From assembly GCA_902564535.1 (NCBI GenBank), contig CACFBG010000010.1:1-45298 (forward strand): a stretch of 45,298 bases of DNA, read 5' to 3'. The stretch is from an uncultured Prochlorococcus sp. (GTDB lineage: Bacteria > Cyanobacteriota > Cyanobacteriia > PCC-6307 > Cyanobiaceae). Made by a program: the position numbers and the translations under genes. Under the pieces are notes generated by a model that was not told the DNA's origin, did no database searches, and saw nothing but the letters and a program-made list of their open reading frames with translations. Numbering within the stretch: the first letter of the stretch is position 1; every line of letters starts with the position of its first letter. Of the stretch, positions 34,143 to 42,306 are shown in pieces.

Positions 34143-35161
34143 AAAGCAAAACTTTTTTTGTTTTAGGATGTAATTCTTTTAGTGGATCTAGTTTTATTCG
34201 AGTTCTAATAGAAAATAATTTTAAAGTATTTGGACTTGGTCGATCTAAAGAACCTAGTGATATTTTCTTGCCTTACAAATGGGACTCTAATAATAATATA
34301 GGGAATAATTTTAAGAATAAACTATTTACTTATTACGAACTTGACCTTAACAAGAGCTTAGAGGAAATAATAAAGGTTATTGATGAAGTAAGGCCCAACT
34401 ATATTATTAATTTTATAGCTCAAGGTATGGTTGCTGAAAGTTGGTTAAATCCTAAGGAATGGTACCAAACCAATTTGTTGTCACAGGTATGTCTACATGA
34501 TGAATTAAGAAAAAGAACTTGGTTAGAAAAATATGTCCATGTCTCAACACCTGAAGTATATGGTAGTACAGATCAAGGCTGGATAAAGGAAAATTTTAAT
34601 TTTTCCCCTAGCACACCTTATGCTGTTAGCAGAGCAGCTTGTGATATGCATTTGATGAGTTTTTATAAGGCGTATAAATTTCCCGTTGTTTTCACAAGAG
34701 CAGCTAATGTATATGGACCAGGACAACAATTATATAGAATTATTCCTAGAACGATTCTCAGTGCAAAGACTGGTAGAAAAATGCAACTACACGGCGGAGG
34801 TCTATCTGAAAGATCTTTTATTCATATTAATGATGTTGCAGAAGCAACTTTGACACTTGCTCTTAATGCAAAACCTGGTTCAAGTTGGCATATTTCCACT
34901 AAAAAGGCAATTACTATAAGAAATCTAGTAGAGTTTATTTGTGAAATTATAGATGTTAAATTTGATGATATCGTGGATATTTCGACTGATCGATTAGGTA
35001 AAGATCAGAACTATTTACTTAACAGTAATCTTTTGAGAGATTCCTTTAATTGGAGCGATAAAATTGACCTTGAGAAGGGTATAATTGAAACAATCAATTG
35101 GATTGAGAATAATCTTGATACACTAAAAAATATTTCTTGGGATTACCATCATAAATCATGA
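34139..35161 (+). CDS. NAD-dependent sugar dehydratase/epimerase with Tyr-x3-Arg
   Basis: A 340-residue extended SDR resembling GDP-mannose/dTDP-glucose 4,6-dehydratases: LGCNSFSGSS near 9-18, HVSTPEVYGS, RAANVYGPGQQLYR and SERSFIHINDVA. The catalytic block reads YAVSR (Y161, R165), with arginine where lysine is expected. ATGA overlaps at both ends. It may dehydrate the nucleotide-activated heptose. Confidence 0.75.
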   Translation: MKSKTFFVLGCNSFSGSSFIRVLIENNFKVFGLGRSKEPSDIFLPYKWDSNNNIGNNFKNKLFTYYELDLNKSLEEIIKVIDEVRPNYIINFIAQGMVAESWLNPKEWYQTNLLSQVCLHDELRKRTWLEKYVHVSTPEVYGSTDQGWIKENFNFSPSTPYAVSRAACDMHLMSFYKAYKFPVVFTRAANVYGPGQQLYRIIPRTILSAKTGRKMQLHGGGLSERSFIHINDVAEATLTLALNAKPGSSWHISTKKAITIRNLVEFICEIIDVKFDDIVDISTDRLGKDQNYLLNSNLLRDSFNWSDKIDLEKGIIETINWIENNLDTLKNISWDYHHKS

Positions 35162-36111
35162 AAGTATTAATTACAGGAGGAAGTGGATATAAGGGTTCAG
35201 TTTTGATTCCTGAGCTGCTTAAATGTGGACATGAGATTGTTAGCATTGATAACGAATGGTTTGGCCATAACCTTCCAAAGCATAATAAATTAAAAACAAT
35301 TAAGACTGATATAAGGGAATTGGGCAAATATAAAAATGAACTTCAAAATACAGATTGTATAATTCATTTGGCTAACATAGCAAATGATCCTGCTGTTGAC
35401 TTGTCACCCACTTTAAGTTGGGAGGTTAATGTATTAGCAAGTCAGCAAATTGCAGATGCTGCGAAGAGAAATGGTGTGAGACAAATAATCTATGCTAGTT
35501 CTGGAAGCGTATATGGAATTAAAAGCGAAGAACGTGTAACCGAGGATTTATCACTTGTACCAATTTCAGTTTACAATAAGACGAAAATGGTTGCAGAAAG
35601 AGTATTCCTTTCATATTCCAATCATATGCAAATACATTGCATTCGACCGGCAACTGTTTGTGGAATTTCCCCTAGGATGAGGTTAGATGTTAGTGTTAAC
35701 TTATTAACATATATGGCTTTGAAAAATAATCGGATTACAGTTTTTGGAGGAAAACAAACGAGGCCTAATATTCATATAAAAGATATGGTAAATGTTTATA
35801 AGCATTTCCTTGATAATCCAAAGATTGAAAGCGGCTGCTATAATGCTGGCTTTGAAAACATTACAATTTTAGATATTGCTAAGAGTGTTGCTCAAAGAAC
35901 AAATGCTGAGTTAGTAATAACAGAATCAAATGATCCAAGATCTTATAGACAATGTTCAGATAAACTTTTATCTACTGGTTTCTCTCCCAATTATAATGTC
36001 GAAACAGCTATAGATGAAATTATCTATGAATTTAAAAATAATCAATTGATAGATAATGATATGTGTTATACAGTTAAATGGATGAAAACTTTAGGATTAG
36101 AAAAATATTAG
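35158..36111 (+). CDS. NAD-dependent epimerase/dehydratase
   Basis: A 317-residue extended SDR: GGSGYKGS at 7-14, IYASSGSVYG, YNKTK with Y139 and K143, and TRPNIHIKDMV. The best general match is UDP/dTDP-sugar epimerases. Start overlaps the previous stop as ATGA. It follows the dehydratase directly, so the pair probably act in series on one nucleotide sugar. Confidence 0.75.
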   Translation: MKVLITGGSGYKGSVLIPELLKCGHEIVSIDNEWFGHNLPKHNKLKTIKTDIRELGKYKNELQNTDCIIHLANIANDPAVDLSPTLSWEVNVLASQQIADAAKRNGVRQIIYASSGSVYGIKSEERVTEDLSLVPISVYNKTKMVAERVFLSYSNHMQIHCIRPATVCGISPRMRLDVSVNLLTYMALKNNRITVFGGKQTRPNIHIKDMVNVYKHFLDNPKIESGCYNAGFENITILDIAKSVAQRTNAELVITESNDPRSYRQCSDKLLSTGFSPNYNVETAIDEIIYEFKNNQLIDNDMCYTVKWMKTLGLEKY

Positions 36112-36113
36112 AT

Positions 36114-37100
36114 ATGCAAGAATTAAATATACAAGAAATTAAAAATTTGAACTATAAATTACTAATGGTTATGAAGAGAATTCGAGAAGTTGAATTATCC
36201 ATTTCTAAGGAATACAAAAATCAGGAAATTCGATGCCCTGTTCATCTTTCAGTTGGGCAAGAGGCAGCAGCAGCAGCAATTGCACTTAATATAAACAAAA
36301 CTGATTACTCGGTTAGCACTCATCGTGGACATGCTCATTATTTAGCTAAAGGAGGTGATTTAAAAGCAATGATTTCTGAGTTGTATGGAAAAAAAACAGG
36401 CTGCAGTAAAGGGAAAGGGGGTTCTATGCATTTAATCGATAAAGAAGTAGGGTTCATGGGGACTTCTGCAATTGTTGGGAATAGCATTGCTACTGGTACA
36501 GGGTTAGCCGAAGCAGCAAAACTTAATTCTAAAGGTCAAATATCTGTAATACATATCGGAGATGGGGCTTTAGAAGAAGGAGTTTTTTATGAATCTTTAA
36601 ATTATGCTTGTTTAAAACAATTACCAGCTATTTATTTATGTGAAAATAATTTTTATTCTGTTTATTCTCCATTAAAAGTAAGACAACCACCGAATCGAGA
36701 TATATCTGCTTTAGCGAAAGCTATCGGAACAAAATTTTCATATAAATGTAAGGGAAATGATCCCGTTAATGCTCATAATATAGTTCAGAAAGCTATTTAT
36801 CAATGCCGAAATAATTATGGACCTATTTTTATAGAATATGAGACATATAGATGGTTAGAGCATTGTGGACCAAATAATGATGATAATTTGAATTATCGAG
36901 ATCAAAAAGAGATTGCAGATTGGAGAGAAAAAGACCCTATTAAAATTTTGGAAAGGAAACTTACTCAAAAAGAGAGTAAAGATTATGAATTATATAAAGT
37001 TTATATCAAGAATGAAATAGCTGAGGCCTTTCAATATGCTAAAGATTCTAAACCACCTAATTATATAGAGGCTTTTACTGAAATATATTCTTCTAAATAA
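36114..37100 (+). CDS. E1-alpha subunit of a pyruvate-dehydrogenase-like TPP enzyme
   Basis: About 328 residues: STHRGHAHYLAKG, KGKGGSMHL, MGTSAIVGNSIATGTG, and the TPP motif GDGALEEGVFYESLNYA starting near residue 149 with ENNFYS closing it. It is about as long as PdhA/AcoA-type subunits. ATG 36114 lies 2 nt past the previous stop and gives a normal N-terminus; an ATG at 36078 would overlap the epimerase by 34 nt. The beta subunit follows after 1 nt. No E2 or E3 gene is present, so a two-carbon transfer rather than an acyl-CoA complex is likely. Confidence 0.8.
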   Translation: MQELNIQEIKNLNYKLLMVMKRIREVELSISKEYKNQEIRCPVHLSVGQEAAAAAIALNINKTDYSVSTHRGHAHYLAKGGDLKAMISELYGKKTGCSKGKGGSMHLIDKEVGFMGTSAIVGNSIATGTGLAEAAKLNSKGQISVIHIGDGALEEGVFYESLNYACLKQLPAIYLCENNFYSVYSPLKVRQPPNRDISALAKAIGTKFSYKCKGNDPVNAHNIVQKAIYQCRNNYGPIFIEYETYRWLEHCGPNNDDNLNYRDQKEIADWREKDPIKILERKLTQKESKDYELYKVYIKNEIAEAFQYAKDSKPPNYIEAFTEIYSSK

Positions 37101-37101
37101 C

Positions 37102-38151
37102 ATGAAATTAACTTTTAGTCAGGCAATTAATCAAGCATTTATTGATGCAATGAAGTCGGACGAAAAAGTTTTATGTCTAGGACTTGGAGCAACTGATCCC
37201 AAAGGAGTTTTTAACACTACATCTGGCCTTGAAAAACTCTTTGGTTCCCAAAGAGTTTTTGATATTCCTACCTCAGAAAATGCAATCACTGGTATTTGTG
37301 TAGGACTTTCTATAGGAGGTTATAAGCCTGTACTAACACATCAGAGGCTCGACTTTGCATTGTTGTCGCTTGATCAAATAATTAATAATGCTGCCAAATT
37401 ACATTATATGTTTGGAGGGGCACTGAATTGTCCAATAGTAATTCGAATGATAATTGGGAGAGGTTGGGGACAGGGGCCAACACATTCTCAGAATCTTCAA
37501 ATGTTGTTTGCTGGAATACCAGGCTTAAAAGTAATAATACCTGGCTCAGCACAAGATGCATACTCACAATTAAGGGCTTCTATTGAATCACCAGATCCAA
37601 TTATTTTTTTAGAACATCGATGGCTTCATAATAGTTTTTCTGAAATCAAGTTGAACCATTCATCTTTAGATATAAGAGAACAATCTACTGTCAAAGAAGG
37701 CTCAGATATTACTATCTTAGCTACATCATATATGCTACCTGAATCAATTAAGGCTGCAAATATCTTAGAGAAATATGGAATTAGTGTAGAGATTATTAAT
37801 TTCAGGTGTTACTATTTTGAACCAGATGAAGCGATAATTAAATCATTAAAGAAAACCAAGCGTCTAATTATTGCCGATACTGCCCAAGATTGTTTTAGTA
37901 TTTCTTATACACTGGTTGAAAAGATTAAAAATAAAATTCATTTAGGATCAGATAAATATAGTATACTTGCTATGCCTTCTGTTCCAGAACCAACTTCGTA
38001 TTATCTGACAAAAAATTTTTACTTGAATTATCAAGATATTCTCAACCAAGTTTTTAAAATGCTTGACATTAAGAATAACTTTATAGAAGAGACTTCTTTA
38101 GATACAATTAAACATGATATTCCAGGCGAATGGTTTAAAGGACCTTTCTGA
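37102..38151 (+). CDS. E1-beta subunit of a pyruvate-dehydrogenase-like TPP enzyme
   Basis: A 349-residue transketolase-like subunit: FDIPTSENAITGICVGLS with the catalytic Glu, GRGWGQGPTHSQN, FAGIPGLKVIIPGSAQDAY, and ILATSYMLPESIKAANILE at the start of the C-terminal domain. The family normally pairs with the alpha subunit to decarboxylate 2-oxoacids. In antibiotic sugar pathways such as avilamycin, E1-like pairs are proposed to add a two-carbon branch. Last gene of the coupled operon; the next gene starts 82 nt later. Confidence 0.8.
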   Translation: MKLTFSQAINQAFIDAMKSDEKVLCLGLGATDPKGVFNTTSGLEKLFGSQRVFDIPTSENAITGICVGLSIGGYKPVLTHQRLDFALLSLDQIINNAAKLHYMFGGALNCPIVIRMIIGRGWGQGPTHSQNLQMLFAGIPGLKVIIPGSAQDAYSQLRASIESPDPIIFLEHRWLHNSFSEIKLNHSSLDIREQSTVKEGSDITILATSYMLPESIKAANILEKYGISVEIINFRCYYFEPDEAIIKSLKKTKRLIIADTAQDCFSISYTLVEKIKNKIHLGSDKYSILAMPSVPEPTSYYLTKNFYLNYQDILNQVFKMLDIKNNFIEETSLDTIKHDIPGEWFKGPF

Positions 38152-38233
38152 AAATTTAATGTAGGTTATAAAAAAAATATAGTAAACAAGGATATTTTGT
38201 TGTATAATCTTCAGCTAAAGCGACTGGGTACTA

Positions 38234-39991
38234 ATGATAATTGTGAGTTTAGTCTCAGAAATAGAGTCGAGCCTTGAAGCGTCTAAGTCTATATACCCCG
38301 GACTGCTCTTTGATATTAAAAATGATCTAAGTAATGCTTATTCTAATTTTAATCAAATTATTACAAAACAAAAGCTTCTTAAACCCGATTATCTTTTAGT
38401 TAAAGCATACTTGGCTAAGCAGCTTAATAGGTATCAAGAATCTATAGATACTTGTCATTTAATTTTGAATATCGATCAAATTAATTTAGGGGCCTTAATA
38501 CTTATCTCAATGTCTTATATGCAGACATCTCGATTGAAAGAGGGAAATTACTTTTATTCTAAAGCAGTTAATATAAGAGATGATGATGAAGACCTGTGGC
38601 ATTTATATGGATTTTGTTTGTTGAAAGGATACAGAGAAGAAGATTCTATTAAAGCATTCAAAAAAAGTATCTCTTTAGGCTCACAAGATTCTGAGGTTTA
38701 TCATTGGCTAGGAAATGCATATCTTAGAACAGGTAAAAAGGAATTAGCAATTAGAGCTCTAATTAAAGGTTATAATGCTTATCATGAGAAGACTACACGA
38801 ACACTTCATTATTTATTTGACTCTATAAAAGGTCTTTTAGAACCTAGTTCAAAAGCAAATTATTATGATTCTTTATCACAACGATCTTTAGATATTATTG
38901 ATAAAGAAAATATTTCTATTTTTGGTGACTCTCATATAGCGATTTTTCGCGATATTTTAAATGTAGATGTTACACAACTTGGCCACCCAACGGCTTTTAA
39001 CCTTATAAGTGGCGATGCAACCTCAGAAGGGATACAACAAATTCGCAGTAAACTTAAAAATACTGACCCTAAAAAGACAGCAATTGTATTGAATTTTGGA
39101 GAAATAGATGTACGTGTTCATATCTATAAGCAAGCAACTATACAGAAAAGATCATTAAAGGAGTCTATAGAAATAGTTGTTAATAGATATATGCTTGTCA
39201 TAGATGAGATAATCCAAAAAGGTTTTTTAACTATTGTATGCGGACCTTTTGGAACTGGTTGTGGAATACCTTCTTATGGAGAAAACTCAGATAGGAATAT
39301 TCTTTGTCGATTATTAAATAATGAAATAGAAATACAAATGAAAAAGAGAAATATGCCCTTTTTTACTGTTAATAATTTAATTATTGACCACCAGAAAATG
39401 AATACAGATGTCAATTTTTTTGGAGAAATAGATGAAAATCATTTAAATATAGACGTTACAACAAAAACACTATATATGTCAGAGTTATATAATGGATTAT
39501 TAAAATGGAGTAAGTCAAATTCCAATATAGACTTGGTTAGTCGATATGAAAGGAGAGAGCATTGTAAGAATGTACTTTATTTTTCTAGAGTCTCAGACTC
39601 AAATATGGATTGGGGTAGAGTTACTAAGGAAGGTAATGTCAAGTCAAGAATGTGTGAACTTTTTATATTAGATTTAGGCTCTGGTTATATTGTAGACTCA
39701 ATTAGAATTAAATTAATTACTAAATCTAAATATAACATATCTTCTCAATTGAAGATATCATTTCATTCTGGTGATATTAAAGAAGCAGGTGTTTCAGAAT
39801 GCCATGAAGAAATATTGGAAATTAATAGTAACTCAGATATTGATCAGGAAATAAATCTAGGCAAAGAAGCATGGGTTCGTTTTATTTCTTTTTCAAGTAA
39901 GAATAATATTAAGTTCCAAATCTTTAATATTTCTGCTAGCGGTAACTATTTACGTTGTGTTAAAAATATATCAAAGGAATTTAATTTATAA
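38234..39991 (+). CDS. TPR-SGNH-hydrolase-like protein with C-terminal beta domain
   Basis: A 585-residue protein with the architecture of the protein at 4155-5810: TPR repeats over about 35-185 (RYQESIDTCHLILNID, DSIKAFKKSISLG), an SGNH-like domain with IFGDSHIAIF at 229-238, PTAFNLIS, LNFGEIDVR near 284-292 and a DENHLN block, then a beta-rich C-terminus of about 140 residues. GDSH is the SGNH block I serine motif; the block V Asp-His is in the DENHLN region. It probably edits acyl or similar groups on the glycan. ATG start, own ribosome site weak. Confidence 0.65.
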   Translation: MIIVSLVSEIESSLEASKSIYPGLLFDIKNDLSNAYSNFNQIITKQKLLKPDYLLVKAYLAKQLNRYQESIDTCHLILNIDQINLGALILISMSYMQTSRLKEGNYFYSKAVNIRDDDEDLWHLYGFCLLKGYREEDSIKAFKKSISLGSQDSEVYHWLGNAYLRTGKKELAIRALIKGYNAYHEKTTRTLHYLFDSIKGLLEPSSKANYYDSLSQRSLDIIDKENISIFGDSHIAIFRDILNVDVTQLGHPTAFNLISGDATSEGIQQIRSKLKNTDPKKTAIVLNFGEIDVRVHIYKQATIQKRSLKESIEIVVNRYMLVIDEIIQKGFLTIVCGPFGTGCGIPSYGENSDRNILCRLLNNEIEIQMKKRNMPFFTVNNLIIDHQKMNTDVNFFGEIDENHLNIDVTTKTLYMSELYNGLLKWSKSNSNIDLVSRYERREHCKNVLYFSRVSDSNMDWGRVTKEGNVKSRMCELFILDLGSGYIVDSIRIKLITKSKYNISSQLKISFHSGDIKEAGVSECHEEILEINSNSDIDQEINLGKEAWVRFISFSSKNNIKFQIFNISASGNYLRCVKNISKEFNL

Positions 39992-40301
39992 AAATGACCA
40001 TAGCCACCCCGCAAGAGTTAGTATAAAATGATACTAATTTTATTTTTGGCAAGCCTCCATGGGAATTTCTCGATACTTTTGAATTTGCTTTCAATTTAAT
40101 TGCAATGAATTAAGCCTTTGCAAGCATTTATTTGATCTGGCTTTTTACCTTAGATTTAAAATCAACATCATCAGAAATCACTATCGAAAGGAATCTCTTT
40201 TTATTTAGAAGAACCAACTAGCCCCTAAAATAACAATAATTTTGATAGGAGACAAACAATAGTATCAAAGGTGTATTATAAGGTTAATTAAGGACATCCC
40301 A
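39992..40301. other. Non-coding spacer with terminator and promoter
   Basis: Holds the terminator at 40018-40047, then about 220 nt without a clear coding frame, then a TATTATAAG -10-like box near 40272 and AAGGA at 40290-40294, which gives a good ribosome site before ATG 40302. It separates the TPR-SGNH gene from the ulosonic-acid operon. Confidence 0.45.
40018..40047 (+). terminator. Probable rho-independent terminator
   Basis: TTAGTAT / ATACTAA pair around a 6-nt loop (AAAATG) and are followed directly by TTTTATTTTT. The stem is AT-rich and weak but correctly placed just after the TPR-SGNH stop. Confidence 0.5.
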
Positions 40302-40886
40302 ATGGATGATGTTTATTCATCTGCTATCTCTCAGTCCTTTAGGGAGCATGAAAAACTATCTAACTTAACCTTAATAACATATAAGGAAAAAATCTTGAGC
40401 TTAGCAAAAGTGATAGTGAATGCATTGCGTAGAGAATCTTCTATATTTTGGTGTGGCAATGGAGGAAGTGCATCGGATTCAGAGCATTTATCTGCCGAAC
40501 TCTTAGGAAGATTTAACCGTGATAGAAAACCTTTCCGTTCTTTATCACTTTTAGGTGAAAGTGCAAAGTTAACTTGTATAGCAAATGACTATGGTTATAA
40601 TGATATTTTTACTAGGCAATTAGAAGGGTTATCTAGTGCTGGAGATATATTAATAGTTTTATCTACTTCGGGTTTAAGTAAGAATATTTTAAATGTACTT
40701 GAGTATGCAAAAAAAAATAACATATTAAGTATTGCTTTCCTAGGGAAAGGAGGTGGAGTTGCAAATGATATAGCAGATGAAGTTATACTAATTAATTCAC
40801 TTGAAACTGCTAGGATACAGGAAATGCATCTCCTTATTGGTCATGTACTTTGTGATTTAATAGAAAAGATGATGTTAGGAGAATAA
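40302..40886 (+). CDS. GmhA-like sugar-phosphate isomerase (SIS)
   Basis: A 194-residue SIS protein closer to classical GmhA than the one at 30294: CGNGGSASDSEHLSAELLGRF, LTCIANDYGYNDIFTRQL, STSGLSKNI and EMHLLIGHVLCDLIE. It should isomerise a ketose phosphate to an aldose phosphate, with sedoheptulose 7-phosphate as the default. It lies 1 nt before a KdsC-like phosphatase and then a NeuB-like synthase. Start is ATG with AAGGA upstream. Confidence 0.75.
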   Translation: MDDVYSSAISQSFREHEKLSNLTLITYKEKILSLAKVIVNALRRESSIFWCGNGGSASDSEHLSAELLGRFNRDRKPFRSLSLLGESAKLTCIANDYGYNDIFTRQLEGLSSAGDILIVLSTSGLSKNILNVLEYAKKNNILSIAFLGKGGGVANDIADEVILINSLETARIQEMHLLIGHVLCDLIEKMMLGE

Positions 40887-40887
40887 T

Positions 40888-41430
40888 ATGAAAATGCCAT
40901 CATACAAGGAAATTAAATTTATAATATATGATTTTGATGGAGTATTTACTGACAATAGTGTATATGTAGATTCAAACTCTAATGAATTTGTAAGATGTAA
41001 TAGAGGAGATGGCTTGGGTTTAAACTTGTTAAATTCTTTTTTAAGATATAAAAAACTAGACATCGATCAATTTATTCTTTCAACAGAGGTTAATCCTGTC
41101 GTACAGTCAAGAGCTGATAAGCTTGGATTACAGTGTTATCAAGGAATATCAAATAAGCTTGAATTTGTCGTTAATAACTTATCTTTTGGTCAAGAGGATA
41201 AAATAAGTACATTATTTCTATGCAATGATCTTAACGATCTTGAATTAATGCGCTATGCTGGACATAGTGTCGTCCCATCAGATGCACACAATCTAGTCAA
41301 GCAAGAGGCTAGTGTGGTTCTTGAAAGCAAAGGAGGTGATGGATTTTTAAGAGAATTTGTTGAGGAATTCATTAACATTCAGTCAATGTCAAATGATGAA
41401 TTATTTAAACTTCTTTACCACAACTATTAA
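40888..41430 (+). CDS. KdsC-like HAD phosphatase
   Basis: A 180-residue C0-type HAD phosphatase: YDFDGVFTDN with nucleophile Asp15 and Asp17, NRGDGLGLN, CNDLNDLELM and GGDGFLREF, the KdsC/CMP-NeuA-associated pattern. KdsC removes the phosphate from a 3-deoxy-ulosonate phosphate. The gene sits between the SIS isomerase and the NeuB-like synthase, consistent with dephosphorylating the condensation product. Confidence 0.8.
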   Translation: MKMPSYKEIKFIIYDFDGVFTDNSVYVDSNSNEFVRCNRGDGLGLNLLNSFLRYKKLDIDQFILSTEVNPVVQSRADKLGLQCYQGISNKLEFVVNNLSFGQEDKISTLFLCNDLNDLELMRYAGHSVVPSDAHNLVKQEASVVLESKGGDGFLREFVEEFINIQSMSNDELFKLLYHNY

Positions 41431-41440
41431 TTTTTTATAA

Positions 41441-42298
41441 ATGAAACCAAAAACTATTTATATCGTAGCAGAGATTGGAATTAATCATAACGGAGATTTA
41501 AATATATGTAAGGAATTGATTGATGTTGCTTCTGAGGCAGGTTGTAATGCTATTAAGTTACAGAAAAGAAACATTGATAAAGTATATTCTTCTCAATTTT
41601 TAAATGATCCTAGAAATAGCCCTTGGGGAACTACACAAAGGGATCAAAAAGAAGCGTTGGAATTTTCTTTATCTGATTATCAGGAAATAGATAATTATTG
41701 TGATCAAAAATCTATTGATTGGTTTGCTTCTGCTTGGGATACAGATAGTCAATTATTTCTTAGACAATTTAATTGCAAATACAATAAAATAGCCTCGGCC
41801 ATGTTAGTGAATGAAGAGCTATTAAAGTTAGTAGCCTCTGAACAAAAACATACTTTTATATCTACAGGAATGTCAAACTATAATGATATCTCTATAGCAA
41901 TAAATATTTTTAAACAGCATAATTGTCCTTTTGAGTTAATGCATGCAGTATCTACTTACCCAATGAAGGATCACGATGCAAATCTAAATGTAATTAAAAC
42001 ATTGAAGGAGAAATATAAATGTAATGTTGGTTATAGTGGACATGAAGTGGGTTTGGTAATTTCTTATGCTGCAGCTGCTATGGGAATTACATCTCTTGAA
42101 AGACACATAACTCTTGATAGAGCAATGTATGGATCTGACCAAGCTGCATCTTTAGAGCCAGTTGGATTAAGAAAATTAGTAAGTGGAGTAAGAACAATCG
42201 AGAAAGCTTTGGGAGATGGCGAGAAAAGAGTGATTGATGCAGAAGTTCCAATTTCCAGAAAGCTTAGAGAACATCTAGACTTAGAGTGTAATCATTGA
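41441..42298 (+). CDS. NeuB-like ulosonic acid synthase without SAF domain
   Basis: A 285-residue NeuB-family barrel: VAEIGINHNGDLN near 9-21, KLQKRNID, ISTGMSNY, and GYSGHEVGL in place of the GYSDHT block. It condenses PEP with an aldose (or aldose phosphate) to give a 2-keto-3-deoxy acid. NeuB of sialic acid bacteria is about 345 residues with a C-terminal SAF/antifreeze-like domain that reaches into the partner active site; that domain is missing here. It follows the phosphatase after 10 nt. Product not predictable. Confidence 0.75.
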   Translation: MKPKTIYIVAEIGINHNGDLNICKELIDVASEAGCNAIKLQKRNIDKVYSSQFLNDPRNSPWGTTQRDQKEALEFSLSDYQEIDNYCDQKSIDWFASAWDTDSQLFLRQFNCKYNKIASAMLVNEELLKLVASEQKHTFISTGMSNYNDISIAINIFKQHNCPFELMHAVSTYPMKDHDANLNVIKTLKEKYKCNVGYSGHEVGLVISYAAAAMGITSLERHITLDRAMYGSDQAASLEPVGLRKLVSGVRTIEKALGDGEKRVIDAEVPISRKLREHLDLECNH

Positions 42299-42306
42299 AT
42301 TGATTA

